Source of the DNA: Lachnospiraceae bacterium
GTDB lineage: Bacteria > Bacillota_A > Clostridia > Lachnospirales > Lachnospiraceae
Length of the DNA stretch: 56,374 nucleotides
Direction: 5' to 3'
Assembly (NCBI GenBank): GCA_004556565.1
Contig: SFGN01000029.1
Coordinates: 1 to 56,374 of the forward strand
Each line of letters starts with the position of its first letter. Positions within the stretch are counted from its first letter, which is position 1. The notes beneath the pieces were generated by a model, which was not told the DNA's origin, ran no database searches, and saw nothing but the letters and a program-made list of their open reading frames with translations. A program made the translations under genes and the position numbers. Below are positions 8,801 to 17,520 of this stretch, piece by piece.

Positions 8801-11672
8801 TGTCATCAACCATACCGGCACGTGCGACAGAACTTACTGTCAGTTTTGCCTTTTCACTGAGTTCTGTTTCTGTACCATCAACCTCAGCAGATACATAGTA
8901 ATAAATCTGGCCTAATACTTCATATGCTTTCTCATCTGTATATTTTGTTCCGGCAATTTCAGATGCGATTTTCTGAACAGTACCGTTTTCTACCTGACGG
9001 TACACATTATAAGAAACCTCTTCACCTTCTACTGCGTCCCATGTAAGAACTGCTGTCTGAGCATCATCGCGCTCTGCCTTCAGATTGGTCGGTCCGGCTT
9101 CTCCTGCTTCCGGAATATCTTTTACTGTATAAGTTTCGCCATCTGTCGTTTCGAAGGAAATTCTGTCTTCGCCAACGATTGTTGCCTCAACCAGATTGCC
9201 CTTGCTGTCTGTTACTGTTGCAAGAGCAGCGTCATCTGTCTGTACAATTGCTGTGCCACCGTTGTTAGAAAGTACATCTGCCTGAACCAGTCTTCCGTCT
9301 TTCCAATCCATGGACACTTCAAAGTTTCCGCGTGCTACAAGTCCCTCAACGCTTCCATCTGCCCACGCGTCCGGAAGTGCAGGAAGCAGATTGATGTATC
9401 CCATATTACTCTGAAGGAGCATCTCTGCAACACCTGAGGTCATGCCGAAGTTACCGTCAATCTGGAACGGTGCATGTGAATCCCAGAGGTTCGGATAAAT
9501 ACCGCCTTTGAACAGGTTCTGAATCAGTTCAAGTGCCTTGTTTCCTTCGCCAAGCCTTGCCCATGTATTGATACGCTGTCCCATGCCCCATCCTGTACTG
9601 TTATCTGTACGATTCTGCATGGATACTTTGGCTGCTTCAACCCATTCCTCGTTTGTCTGAATCAGATCTCCCGGGAACAAGCCAAGCATATGTGACATGT
9701 GCCTGTGGCTATATCCTTCACCCATTGTGTTGCCGTTCTCATCTGTATTGAATGTTGTTTCATTGTACCATTCTTTAATCTGTCCGCTGTCACCGACCTC
9801 AATCGGTCCTTTCAAGTCAGACTGATTCTGCTTCCACTGCGCCACCAGCTCGGAATCTACTCCAAGAATCTCTGCTGCTGTGATCGTATCTTCATATAAC
9901 TGCCAGGTCAATGACTGCTCATATGTATTGCCCGCTGTTCTCGGTCCGTGTTCCGGTGAATATGACGGTGAAGATACCAGTTCTCCATTTTCATCTCTTA
10001 CAAGAGTCTGATCATAGAAACGTGACTCTTCTTTCATCATCGGGTAAATGTAGTCTTCCATGAAGTCTACATCTCCTGTAAACTCATAATATTCCCAGCA
10101 GTTCTGAAGAATCCAAGGTACTGCTGCCGGAGACCAGCCCCAGTCAAATGACCAGCCCGGACATGTCCATCCGAATGGAGTATTCTGTGTATGTGCAGTG
10201 AAACCATTCTCCTCACCATCTTCACTTGCAACGCCGAAATATATTTCTGCTGTCACACGTCCCGGCTCTCTCAGGGAATCCACGTAATCGATCAATGGCA
10301 GTGCACATTCAGCAAGGTTCGTGGAATACGTCGGCCAGTAGTTCATCTGAAGGTTTACATTCATATGATAGTCAGATGCCCACGGCGGATTGTTCATGCA
10401 GTTCCATACACCCTGGAGGTTGGACGGAAGCTGGGAATCTTCTCTGGAAGAAGCAATCGTCAGATATCTTCCATACTGGAACAGCATGTTTTCAAGCTGC
10501 CGCTGTTCGCCTGTGCCGGCTGTTCCTGCTTTATAAGCTGCCAGCAATGCATCTGTTGTCTTTTCAGATACAGTCTGTCCGAGATCCAGGGATACGCGAT
10601 TGAACAATGACTGATAATCTTCTATGTGGGCTGCTTTCACATCTGCGTATTTCGTTACAGCCGCCTTGTCAACATCGGCTTTTACACGTGCTTTTAATGT
10701 GTCCATGCTTTCACCGGTTCTGTAATCCGGATAGTCATTCTTATAATCTGTAGCTGCTGAAATATATACAGTAACCGCAGTTGCTCCTGACACTGTAAGT
10801 TTATTTCCTGAACCTGTCACAGTTCCGTCTTCAGGCACAACTTTTACATAAGAAGCATACTGTAACTGGTTGTCACTTACTTCTCCGCTCAATAACAATG
10901 TATCATTTTCCACTGCTGTTGTTGTTCCGCCTTGTTTTGACTCAAAGCGTACATCAAAATTCAGTTTAGCCGCTCCGTCAGCTTCCAGACGTGCAACCAG
11001 CACATTAGCCGGATGGCTTATAAAGAACTCTCTTGTGTAATTCGTCCCGTCTTTTGCAAACGATACTGAAGCAACAGCGTTTGTCAGATCCAGGTCTCTC
11101 TGATAATTTGTAATACCGCTTTCCGAAAGTCCGGAGTAATCAAAATAAATATCTCCCCATGCCTGATATGCGCCATAACCGTTGGTATCTCCTCTCAACT
11201 GGCCACACAGACTGATTGCCGCACTGTCATTTCCCTCTGCAAAGTACTGCTGAACCTGCTTCAAGACTGCACCGTTCTGACCTTTAGACTCCAGGTTACC
11301 TCCGTTATAATCCGGCCGGCTGTCACTTGGGCCGCCTGTCCAGAGTGTTTTTTCGTTAAATGTCAGATGTTCACTTACTATTTCACCATATACGTTGGCA
11401 CCCATATCACCGTTTCCAATCGGAAGCGAATGCTGCTGCCATCTGTTCTTTTCATCCGTATCATAGTTTGCACCTGCTGAAAGGATATTTGTTCCCTGTG
11501 AAACTGGTTCGTCATACCAAAGCCTTAAAGGATTACCATCTTCCGCCTGTGTCGCGATTTCTTCTGCAGCCTCGGCTGTCACCGCCTGCTGTCCGGGAAA
11601 CGGAACAGAAGTAACAGCCATCGCTGCAGCAAAGATACCCGCAGCAATTCGCTTCACTGTCTTGTTTTTCAT
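5877..11672 (-). CDS. Secreted SLH-anchored GH95 alpha-L-fucosidase
   Basis: Predicted inverting alpha-fucosidase acting on terminal alpha-1,2-fucose of mucin or milk glycans outside the cell. The 1931-residue protein has a signal peptide (about 1-35) and a full GH95 domain (about 48-830) that begins with the family motif LPIGNGDMGANVYGE. Residues that match the Bifidobacterium AfcA site are present: Asn438 and Asn440 in NVNLQMNYWP, Glu574 in SPEHGP and Asp739 in QIDGNFG. Downstream come an FN3 domain, two jelly-roll carbohydrate-binding-like domains, a Big_2 domain between them, a FIVAR helix repeat, three FN3 domains, a second Big_2 domain and three SLH repeats. AGGAGGG lies five bases before the ATG. 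The Big_2-SLH tail matches that of the GH2 gene at 48999, unlike the FIVAR-SLH tails of its direct neighbours. Confidence 0.94.
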   Translation of the reverse strand: MKNKTVKRIAAGIFAAAMAVTSVPFPGQQAVTAEAAEEIATQAEDGNPLRLWYDEPVSQGTNILSAGANYDTDEKNRWQQHSLPIGNGDMGANVYGEIVSEHLTFNEKTLWTGGPSDSRPDYNGGNLESKGQNGAVLKQVQQYFAEGNDSAAISLCGQLRGDTNGYGAYQAWGDIYFDYSGLSESGITNYQRDLDLTNAVASVSFAKDGTNYTREFFISHPANVLVARLEADGAAKLNFDVRFESKQGGTTTAVENDTLLLSGEVSDNQLQYASYVKVVPEDGTVTGSGNKLTVSGATAVTVYISAATDYKNDYPDYRTGESMDTLKARVKADVDKAAVTKYADVKAAHIEDYQSLFNRVSLDLGQTVSEKTTDALLAAYKAGTAGTGEQRQLENMLFQYGRYLTIASSREDSQLPSNLQGVWNCMNNPPWASDYHMNVNLQMNYWPTYSTNLAECALPLIDYVDSLREPGRVTAEIYFGVASEDGEENGFTAHTQNTPFGWTCPGWSFDWGWSPAAVPWILQNCWEYYEFTGDVDFMEDYIYPMMKEESRFYDQTLVRDENGELVSSPSYSPEHGPRTAGNTYEQSLTWQLYEDTITAAEILGVDSELVAQWKQNQSDLKGPIEVGDSGQIKEWYNETTFNTDENGNTMGEGYSHRHMSHMLGLFPGDLIQTNEEWVEAAKVSMQNRTDNSTGWGMGQRINTWARLGEGNKALELIQNLFKGGIYPNLWDSHAPFQIDGNFGMTSGVAEMLLQSNMGYINLLPALPDAWADGSVEGLVARGNFEVSMDWKDGRLVQADVLSNNGGTAIVQTDDAALATVTDSKGNLVEATIVGEDRISFETTDGETYTVKDIPEAGEAGPTNLKAERDDAQTAVLTWDAVEGEEVSYNVYRQVENGTVQKIASEIAGTKYTDEKAYEVLGQIYYYVSAEVDGTETELSEKAKLTVSSVARAGMVDDRDSRVVYVGAWADWDESTNYNGTIKYLQNDLTGKDTATLEFIGTGIEVITCTNSDRGQLRIEIDGEDCGIVDTYSASTVRQAKVFTKDDLEYGRHTIVVTATNTISSEGSQTRWAKVELDAFNVLDSTLVKPTGVTVTSTSGLTTFGKANSTVQLQAAVAPDNASDKSVTWTSGDSSIATVDEKGLVTLGNTNGTVTITATSNADASKSGTIELTVAIAGNSMPTETVVQDCIYNSNPNPAITWSGSWSTWAGEPEKHSGGTKTETGNTSAAIGSYFEYTFTGTGIEVYVQKHANFAALEVFIDGESQGTFSMEGSSSGDPQSLLFSKTDLDNKQHTIKCVAAERDGKYQVNLDFIKVLSPAVDASVNKASLQTSIETSAQLVEEAYDASKWASFETAYSAAVAAMNNADATDAEVSVAKTALDNAVAALGTASLPIPDVTGAKGEAVLIEGTYVVLGWDAVDGAASYKITVGDKEFTTTERNYKVEGLESGKTYDFDIYAVNALGDVSSKAIEVHDITTTDTVAPAAVTNIEVTAEKTTAKVTWTAPSDKDIKEYVVYLGGQRVGTTSECTIDLTGLAKGTDYVVKVVAVDNSGNTSLPAQKMFTTKGEADIQLPGKVTDVKATVDGTSVKLTWTAPTDDDIDRYEILVGGEKDGSTQKCEYTVNSLEKGKTYSISIVAVDGSGNESEAAETSVTIPSDPTEGKIDSISFENKEEEMLIGEELKLTVNITPEGAADAGDIVWSSSDEDILEVDEDGNVFAWWYGEATVTATVGDKSDACKITIAGIEAIYDDVNTDLWYYDASNWGYITGLMTGYGNGIYGGGDDLVRAQFAVILYRMAGSPEVEYKQVFPDVAKGDFYANAVTWANENGYITGYTDSGYFGSNDKITREQLATILYRMTKASDLDISETKDLSEFPDAGKVTPYAKEALEWATGISLIQGNNGKLDPQGTAVRAQAITILMRYIEYYIDYIE

Positions 11673-11700
11673 ATTTTCCCTCCTGATTTTTCACTTTTGC

Positions 11701-11733
11701 CGGGAAGAAAATATAATTCTTGTTTTCTTCCCG
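11701..11733 (-). terminator. Hairpin after the GH2-A gene, possible weak terminator
   Basis: An inverted repeat, CGGGAAGAAAA with TTTTCTTCCCG, lies 40 bases beyond the GH2 stop and just before the GH95 ribosome binding site. The run after it on the minus strand is only AAAAG, without a U tract, so read-through into GH95 is possible. It could instead be a leader structure of the GH95 transcript. Confidence 0.4.
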
Positions 11734-11773
11734 ACCTGACTATGTGTTCCAATCTCAATACTAAAAGAGTGCA

Positions 11774-14700
11774 CTATTTGAGATTTGTGTAACGGCTGAT
11801 AATTGTTGCACATTCCGCGCGGTTTGTATTACCCTGTGGGTCAAGTTTCTTCGGTTCTTCACCCTTACCGCTAATAATGCCTTTTGCTGTACACCATTCC
11901 ATACCGTCTATTGCAAATTCCTGAACCTTATCTCCGTCCGGGAATTCACTCAGTTCTTTTTTCTCCGATACATCCAGATTCTTGTACTTAGCATATCTGT
12001 ACATCATAGTTGCCATCTGCTCACGTGTGATGTTATCTGACGGTCCGAATTTTCCGGTATCGGAATATCCGGTTACAATACCGTTCTCTGCCGCCCAGAG
12101 GATTGCGTCCGTATACCAGATATTGTCGGCCACATCCGGGAACTTTTCGACATATTTAACTTCCGGCTCTCCTTCCATACGGTAGATGATGACTGCAAAC
12201 TGTGCTCTTGCAAGATTCTGATTCGGTCCAAATATTGTTTCTTCCAGACCTGTCATCAGTTCTTTTACATATACATCATAAACGTAATCATAGAACCATG
12301 AACTGTCTTTATCTACATCGACATATGGCAGACCGTCTATAGGCGTAAGTGCTTCCTCCGCTTCAGCCAGTTCTGCGAGTGCTTTTTCAACATCCGCCTG
12401 ATCTGCGTCATCATCTTCCAGTACAGCCTTTGCTGCTTCCAAAGCCGCCTGGAATGCTTTCCAGGAATCTTCCGTATAAGCCTTCTCCTTCAGTTCTTCA
12501 GCTTCTGTAACTATTTCCTCCAAAGCTGCCTTATCAACAAGCTCCACTTCTGCTTCCTCGAGAGCCTCTCTTGCAGTTGTCAGATCTTCAAGTGCTTTAT
12601 CAATTGCATCCTGATTAGCGTTGTTATCATTTACAATCGCATCTGCAGCATCCAGTGCTGATTTGAATACTGACCAGGTTTCTGCGGTATAATCACTTTC
12701 CTTCAGCGTCTTTGCCGCTTCAACCGCTTCTTCCAGTGCGCTCTTGTCAACCGGGGCTTTTTTAATTTCAAACGTTACATCAATGCTTCCTTTGTAACCA
12801 TTAATACCTGTTACAGTTGCTGTAGCTTCTCCGAACTTATCATTGTCTTTGTACGTAACCTGATAATCCACACCGGCTGTAAGAGTATCTTCGCCCTTCT
12901 TCACTGTCACATCAGGTTCTACCGGTTTCTCGGCACTTACAGAATACACTACAATAACATTCGGTTTGATTTCTGCCGTCACGCCATTTGCAGGATCAGA
13001 AATATCAACGGCATCCTCAATGTCGCCTGTGTCCACTGCCATCCTTACACGTATTTCTGCGGCACTCATATGTGCGTCATTACCACTATCTGCATAGGTA
13101 TGAACACCAATCAGCTTAACATATTTTGCAGTAACAGGTGTATCAAACTTAGCCAGTTTCCATTCTGCATCAGTAGTCCATGTTCCGGATGCAATCTTTG
13201 TCCATGTCGTTCCATCCATACTATATTCTATTCTGTATTCTGTAACAGAACCGTTGCTTCCGCCCGTATTTCTCGGATAGTAACGGACTGCGTCAAGCTT
13301 TGTCGCCTCTTCAAGCTCCATGACAACCCAACGATCCGCAACATTTGTCACTTTATTTCCATTTGTCCAGTCTGAGTGCCAGTGTGTCGCAATATTTTTG
13401 TCAAAGGCATAACTCAGTCCGCCTTCTGTAGTGGTAGAGGAAGAATCCGGAAGCGCACTTCCTGCTGACGGAGTAATCTTTTCTACCGGATAATCTCTCG
13501 AGTCATCATCTGCTGATATATCTGTGTTCAGATTAATCACAAACCGAGACATTTTACTATGGTCTTCCGCCTCAGCAATAATAATAATTTTATCTTCATA
13601 TGCCGGAAGTATAGTTACTGCCGCATTGTCTTTGCCTTCTGCGGTTACTGATGATGTTGCTGCTGTCGTATTATAGCTTCCTGATGCAAGCTGGCTTGCT
13701 GTAAGCTCGGTTCCGTTAACTACAACTTTTCCAAACTCTGCCGCCGTGTTGGACGTGTAACCTCCTGACGCTTTCATAATCTCAAGCTCAACAATACCTG
13801 TACAAGGCTTTCTTCCGCTGAGTGTTTCAGCAGCATCCGTAAACACAAACTTCACAAATGTCGCCGTTACCGCTGTGAAATCATAGGTATATGGTTTTAT
13901 ATTACCATCAGTGTTTTCAGTGCCGATCGTCTCCGTTGCTGTCAATTCTGTCCAGCTTCCGTCTGCTCCTGTATCGGAAAGATAAATCTCTGTTGTTCCT
14001 GCATCCGGATATCTTGCTGAATAACCGTCTTTGAAATGATAGATAACAATCTGTCCGATTCTCTGCTGTGTTGCATATTCAAACACAATCTCTGATGTAT
14101 TATCGCCGGCCTGTGCGTTATTATAATTTGTCCAGATTGTCTGGTTGCCGTTATCATTTCCGTTTCCGGCAACAGTACTTCCGTCCCTGATTGCTTCAAG
14201 GCTATCGCTCTGGTTTGCCTCCGGGATATCCTGCGTCAGATTCAGTGCTTCAGATGCAATATTGCTGCCAAGCACAATTGATTCTTCCTGAACACGAATT
14301 GTCGCCGTAACAGGATATTCTTCTCCAAAAACATTCGCTTTACCGTTTACAGTAACAACTCCGGCTGTTTCATAAACATCATCTGCAATCTCATCCCATT
14401 CAACTGCAAAAGAAGTCGACATGACTGTTCCGTCTGCAAGAGCTGCCGGACGTCCTTCCGGAAGTGTCACTTTCTGTCCCTTCGGTGTTGTTGTTGAATA
14501 ATTCAGCATTCCACCGACCTTATCAATCATGTTGACTACAACAGTTACTGCATATTTTCCATCCACAGTACCGTTCACGCCAAATGATCCTGATTTTGAA
14601 ATCTGTTCGGATGTGATTGCGTCCCAGACAACAGTGAGTTCTTCTGTTGTTCCATCCGAATAACGGGTTTCAATTTTTGCCGGAAGTTCCGGAGTTGTCC

Positions 14701-17434
14701 CAACTTTGACATAATAGTTCTTTGACATGCAGAAGCTTTCGATCTGCTTCTCCCCTGATCCTGTACTTCCCTCGACAGGTGTCGTTGTCACCTGTACGGA
14801 AGAGGATGCCAGACCGTCTGCTGTCGCTGTTACCGTAAAACTTCCCGCCTGCTTTGTTGACTGTACGATTGCCAATACTTTACCGGAGAATGCCTGACGG
14901 TTGTCATCCTGGTAAGACTGATGATCCGGAGAATTTCCGTTATCCACACCAACAAGAACTCCCTCTCCTTCTACTGTAAATGTCACTCTGTTATCTGCAT
15001 CCGGGACAATATTTCCGTCCGCATCTGTCACATCAACCGTAACATATGCGAGGTCTTTTCCGTCTGCATCGATTGTTGCACGGTCAACAGATGCACTCAG
15101 TTTTTCCTCCTCACCTGTTGTCGTGACAACAGAACGTCCTTCAGTCTCGGCGATCTCTTTTCCGTCCTTGTCGTATGCAACTGCTCTGATCGTTCCAGGT
15201 TCAAATGTCTTGTACCATGTCAGATACAGATTCTGATATTCTGTACTGCTCTTGTCGCTTCCTTCATAAATCTGATAGGAATATCCGGCAGAAGTTGTCT
15301 TTGTCGTAAATGCCTTCTTGCCAAGTGATGTTTCTGTGCCTCCTGCCGGAGTAAAGAACAACTCTACAGATGCAGCATCAGAATAAACAACAATCGGAAC
15401 ATTTCCGCTTGCAACAACGTTTTCATTCCATGCCGGAAGAACATGCAGTGTGGTCACATCATCATTCCACTGGCTCTGATAGAAATAGTAGCTGTCTTTC
15501 GGGAATCCTGCAGTATCAATGATACCAAAATAGGAATTCTTCGGAGACGGCCAGCTGCCCACTGCACCTGTAGATATTCCATTCCATGGTGTAGGCTCGC
15601 CAAGATAATCAAATCCTGTCCATACATATTCACCTGCAACATAATCATTCCGGATAATATCATACCATGCCTGGCTTGCGTATGCTCCCCAGCCAACCTT
15701 GGATGTATCATATGAAGTCAGCTGCTTCTCAGGTACCTGTCCGTAAATCCCACGGCTGTTAACAGAAGATGCGGTCTCTGATCCATATATGCACCATCTG
15801 TTACTATGACCGGTACTATAATTACCTGCGGAAGCATAATTGTAACCCACAATACCGCCGGCTGCATCCAGTGCATTTGCCATTGCAATAGATACGCTGC
15901 TGCCATTTTTCAGATTATTATCCCCGATTGTCATCGGTCTGGTTGAATCCAGTGCTTTAACCCAATTAATCAGCTTCTGTGCTATTGCCGCAAAATCTGC
16001 CGCTCCGTCTGTTCCTTCCCAGACTTCGTTTCCAAGACTCCACATAATGATTGAAGGTGCATTGTAACCACGATTTACCGTTGCCGTCATATCGAACTGT
16101 GCCCATGTCATGCTGTCCTCTGCCCCAAGAATCTGGTTGCCGTCTTCAATTACAACATTGAACCATTTTGAATAATCCTGGCTGTTTCCGTTCTTCGGGC
16201 GTTCCCATCCGTCAAATATTTCTTCAATCAGAAGAATACCATGTTTGTTGCAGGCTTCAATCAGCTCATCTGCAGCCGGATTATGTGTAACACGGATGGA
16301 GTTACATCCCATTTCTTTCAGTATTTCAACCTGGCGTTCAATTGCACGGTAATAAGCTTCGGAACCAAGTGATCCCTGGTCATGGTGCATACATACACCT
16401 TTCAGCTTCATATTCTCCCCGTTCAGAGAGAATCCGGTGTCCGCATCAAATTTGAAATAACGGAAACCATAATCTGTCTCATATGTATCAACCACATTGT
16501 CTGCAACTTTCACCTCTGTAACAACCGTGTACAGATTCGGGGCATCCACGCTCCACAGATCCGGATTGTTCGCCTGAAGTGTTGCGGAAATCTCTGCCAC
16601 ATCTCCGGATGCCACAGACTGTGCCGCTGTCGTAACCGTGCCAATGGAAGTGTCTGTATCTTTCTTAAATATAGTGTGCTTCAAAACAACTTCCGCTGCC
16701 GTATCTCCGGCATTCGCAACTGTCGTCTTAACGGTCATATTTACAGTTTCACCCTTTTCTGTTTCCAGATTCGGTGTCGTAATCTTTGTACCGTACAGGT
16801 CAACATGTACAGGTTCCGTCGCAGTAAGCTTAACACTTCTGTAAATACCGCTTCCTGAATACCATCGGCTGGACGGTGTCTGATGATTTACCTTGACTGT
16901 CAGCACATTGTCCTGACCAAATTTAACATAATCTGTGATATCAAATGAAAATGGTGTGTATCCATACGGATGTGTTCCAAGCTGTACTCCGTTAATCCAC
17001 ACGGTCGCATTCATGTAGACGCCGCCGAAATCAATTCTCAGCTCTTTGCCTTCCATATTTTTCTCTACCACGAAGTGTTTTCTGTACCAGCCTATACCGC
17101 CAAGCCGGTATCCGCTTTCAGCCTCTCCGCTTTTAGTTGTATCCTGTTCAATACTGTAATCATGCGGCAGATTCACCTGACTCCATGACGAGTCATCGTA
17201 CACCTCGCTCTCAGCACCGCTTGCATCTCCAAGATAAAACTTCCAGTTACTGTCAAAATCCATTGAACGCACACCCGTATCTCCGTATGTTTCAACAGCT
17301 ACTACTTCCGGCTCGGAAACCATCTGATCAGATGTGTCTGCCGCAAGTAAGGATGGTATAGTCCCCGGTGACTGCAGTGCCAGAACTAATGCCAGAGCTG
17401 CTGCACCGATACGGGAATAAAACCTTTTTTTCAT
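11774..17434 (-). CDS. Secreted SLH-anchored GH2 beta-galactosidase-like enzyme (GH2-A)
   Basis: A retaining glycosidase of family GH2, most like the BgaA-type beta-galactosidases that act on surface glycans. The start at 17434 is preferred because GGGAGG lies seven bases before it; an in-frame ATG 12 codons upstream lacks such a site. After a signal peptide come the sugar-binding jelly roll, an Ig-like domain and the TIM barrel. Glu470 in WSLGNE is the expected acid/base and Glu553 in YGSETAS the expected nucleophile. The C-terminal half has a DUF4982-like domain, Ig-like and Big-type domains, two F5/8-type regions, a further Ig-like strand-rich stretch, two FIVAR repeats and three SLH repeats. 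Substrate could be beta-galactoside or beta-galactosamine; the fold alone does not decide. It is first of the three-gene glycosidase row. Confidence 0.92.
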   Translation of the reverse strand: MKKRFYSRIGAAALALVLALQSPGTIPSLLAADTSDQMVSEPEVVAVETYGDTGVRSMDFDSNWKFYLGDASGAESEVYDDSSWSQVNLPHDYSIEQDTTKSGEAESGYRLGGIGWYRKHFVVEKNMEGKELRIDFGGVYMNATVWINGVQLGTHPYGYTPFSFDITDYVKFGQDNVLTVKVNHQTPSSRWYSGSGIYRSVKLTATEPVHVDLYGTKITTPNLETEKGETVNMTVKTTVANAGDTAAEVVLKHTIFKKDTDTSIGTVTTAAQSVASGDVAEISATLQANNPDLWSVDAPNLYTVVTEVKVADNVVDTYETDYGFRYFKFDADTGFSLNGENMKLKGVCMHHDQGSLGSEAYYRAIERQVEILKEMGCNSIRVTHNPAADELIEACNKHGILLIEEIFDGWERPKNGNSQDYSKWFNVVIEDGNQILGAEDSMTWAQFDMTATVNRGYNAPSIIMWSLGNEVWEGTDGAADFAAIAQKLINWVKALDSTRPMTIGDNNLKNGSSVSIAMANALDAAGGIVGYNYASAGNYSTGHSNRWCIYGSETASSVNSRGIYGQVPEKQLTSYDTSKVGWGAYASQAWYDIIRNDYVAGEYVWTGFDYLGEPTPWNGISTGAVGSWPSPKNSYFGIIDTAGFPKDSYYFYQSQWNDDVTTLHVLPAWNENVVASGNVPIVVYSDAASVELFFTPAGGTETSLGKKAFTTKTTSAGYSYQIYEGSDKSSTEYQNLYLTWYKTFEPGTIRAVAYDKDGKEIAETEGRSVVTTTGEEEKLSASVDRATIDADGKDLAYVTVDVTDADGNIVPDADNRVTFTVEGEGVLVGVDNGNSPDHQSYQDDNRQAFSGKVLAIVQSTKQAGSFTVTATADGLASSSVQVTTTPVEGSTGSGEKQIESFCMSKNYYVKVGTTPELPAKIETRYSDGTTEELTVVWDAITSEQISKSGSFGVNGTVDGKYAVTVVVNMIDKVGGMLNYSTTTPKGQKVTLPEGRPAALADGTVMSTSFAVEWDEIADDVYETAGVVTVNGKANVFGEEYPVTATIRVQEESIVLGSNIASEALNLTQDIPEANQSDSLEAIRDGSTVAGNGNDNGNQTIWTNYNNAQAGDNTSEIVFEYATQQRIGQIVIYHFKDGYSARYPDAGTTEIYLSDTGADGSWTELTATETIGTENTDGNIKPYTYDFTAVTATFVKFVFTDAAETLSGRKPCTGIVELEIMKASGGYTSNTAAEFGKVVVNGTELTASQLASGSYNTTAATSSVTAEGKDNAAVTILPAYEDKIIIIAEAEDHSKMSRFVINLNTDISADDDSRDYPVEKITPSAGSALPDSSSTTTEGGLSYAFDKNIATHWHSDWTNGNKVTNVADRWVVMELEEATKLDAVRYYPRNTGGSNGSVTEYRIEYSMDGTTWTKIASGTWTTDAEWKLAKFDTPVTAKYVKLIGVHTYADSGNDAHMSAAEIRVRMAVDTGDIEDAVDISDPANGVTAEIKPNVIVVYSVSAEKPVEPDVTVKKGEDTLTAGVDYQVTYKDNDKFGEATATVTGINGYKGSIDVTFEIKKAPVDKSALEEAVEAAKTLKESDYTAETWSVFKSALDAADAIVNDNNANQDAIDKALEDLTTAREALEEAEVELVDKAALEEIVTEAEELKEKAYTEDSWKAFQAALEAAKAVLEDDDADQADVEKALAELAEAEEALTPIDGLPYVDVDKDSSWFYDYVYDVYVKELMTGLEETIFGPNQNLARAQFAVIIYRMEGEPEVKYVEKFPDVADNIWYTDAILWAAENGIVTGYSDTGKFGPSDNITREQMATMMYRYAKYKNLDVSEKKELSEFPDGDKVQEFAIDGMEWCTAKGIISGKGEEPKKLDPQGNTNRAECATIISRYTNLK

Positions 17435-17520
17435 CCTTTTTCCTCCCTTTCTTTGCACAAATTTTTGCACATTATTTGGTAATATGATAGCATAGTTTCA
17501 CAAAAAAGAATAGGGATTTT

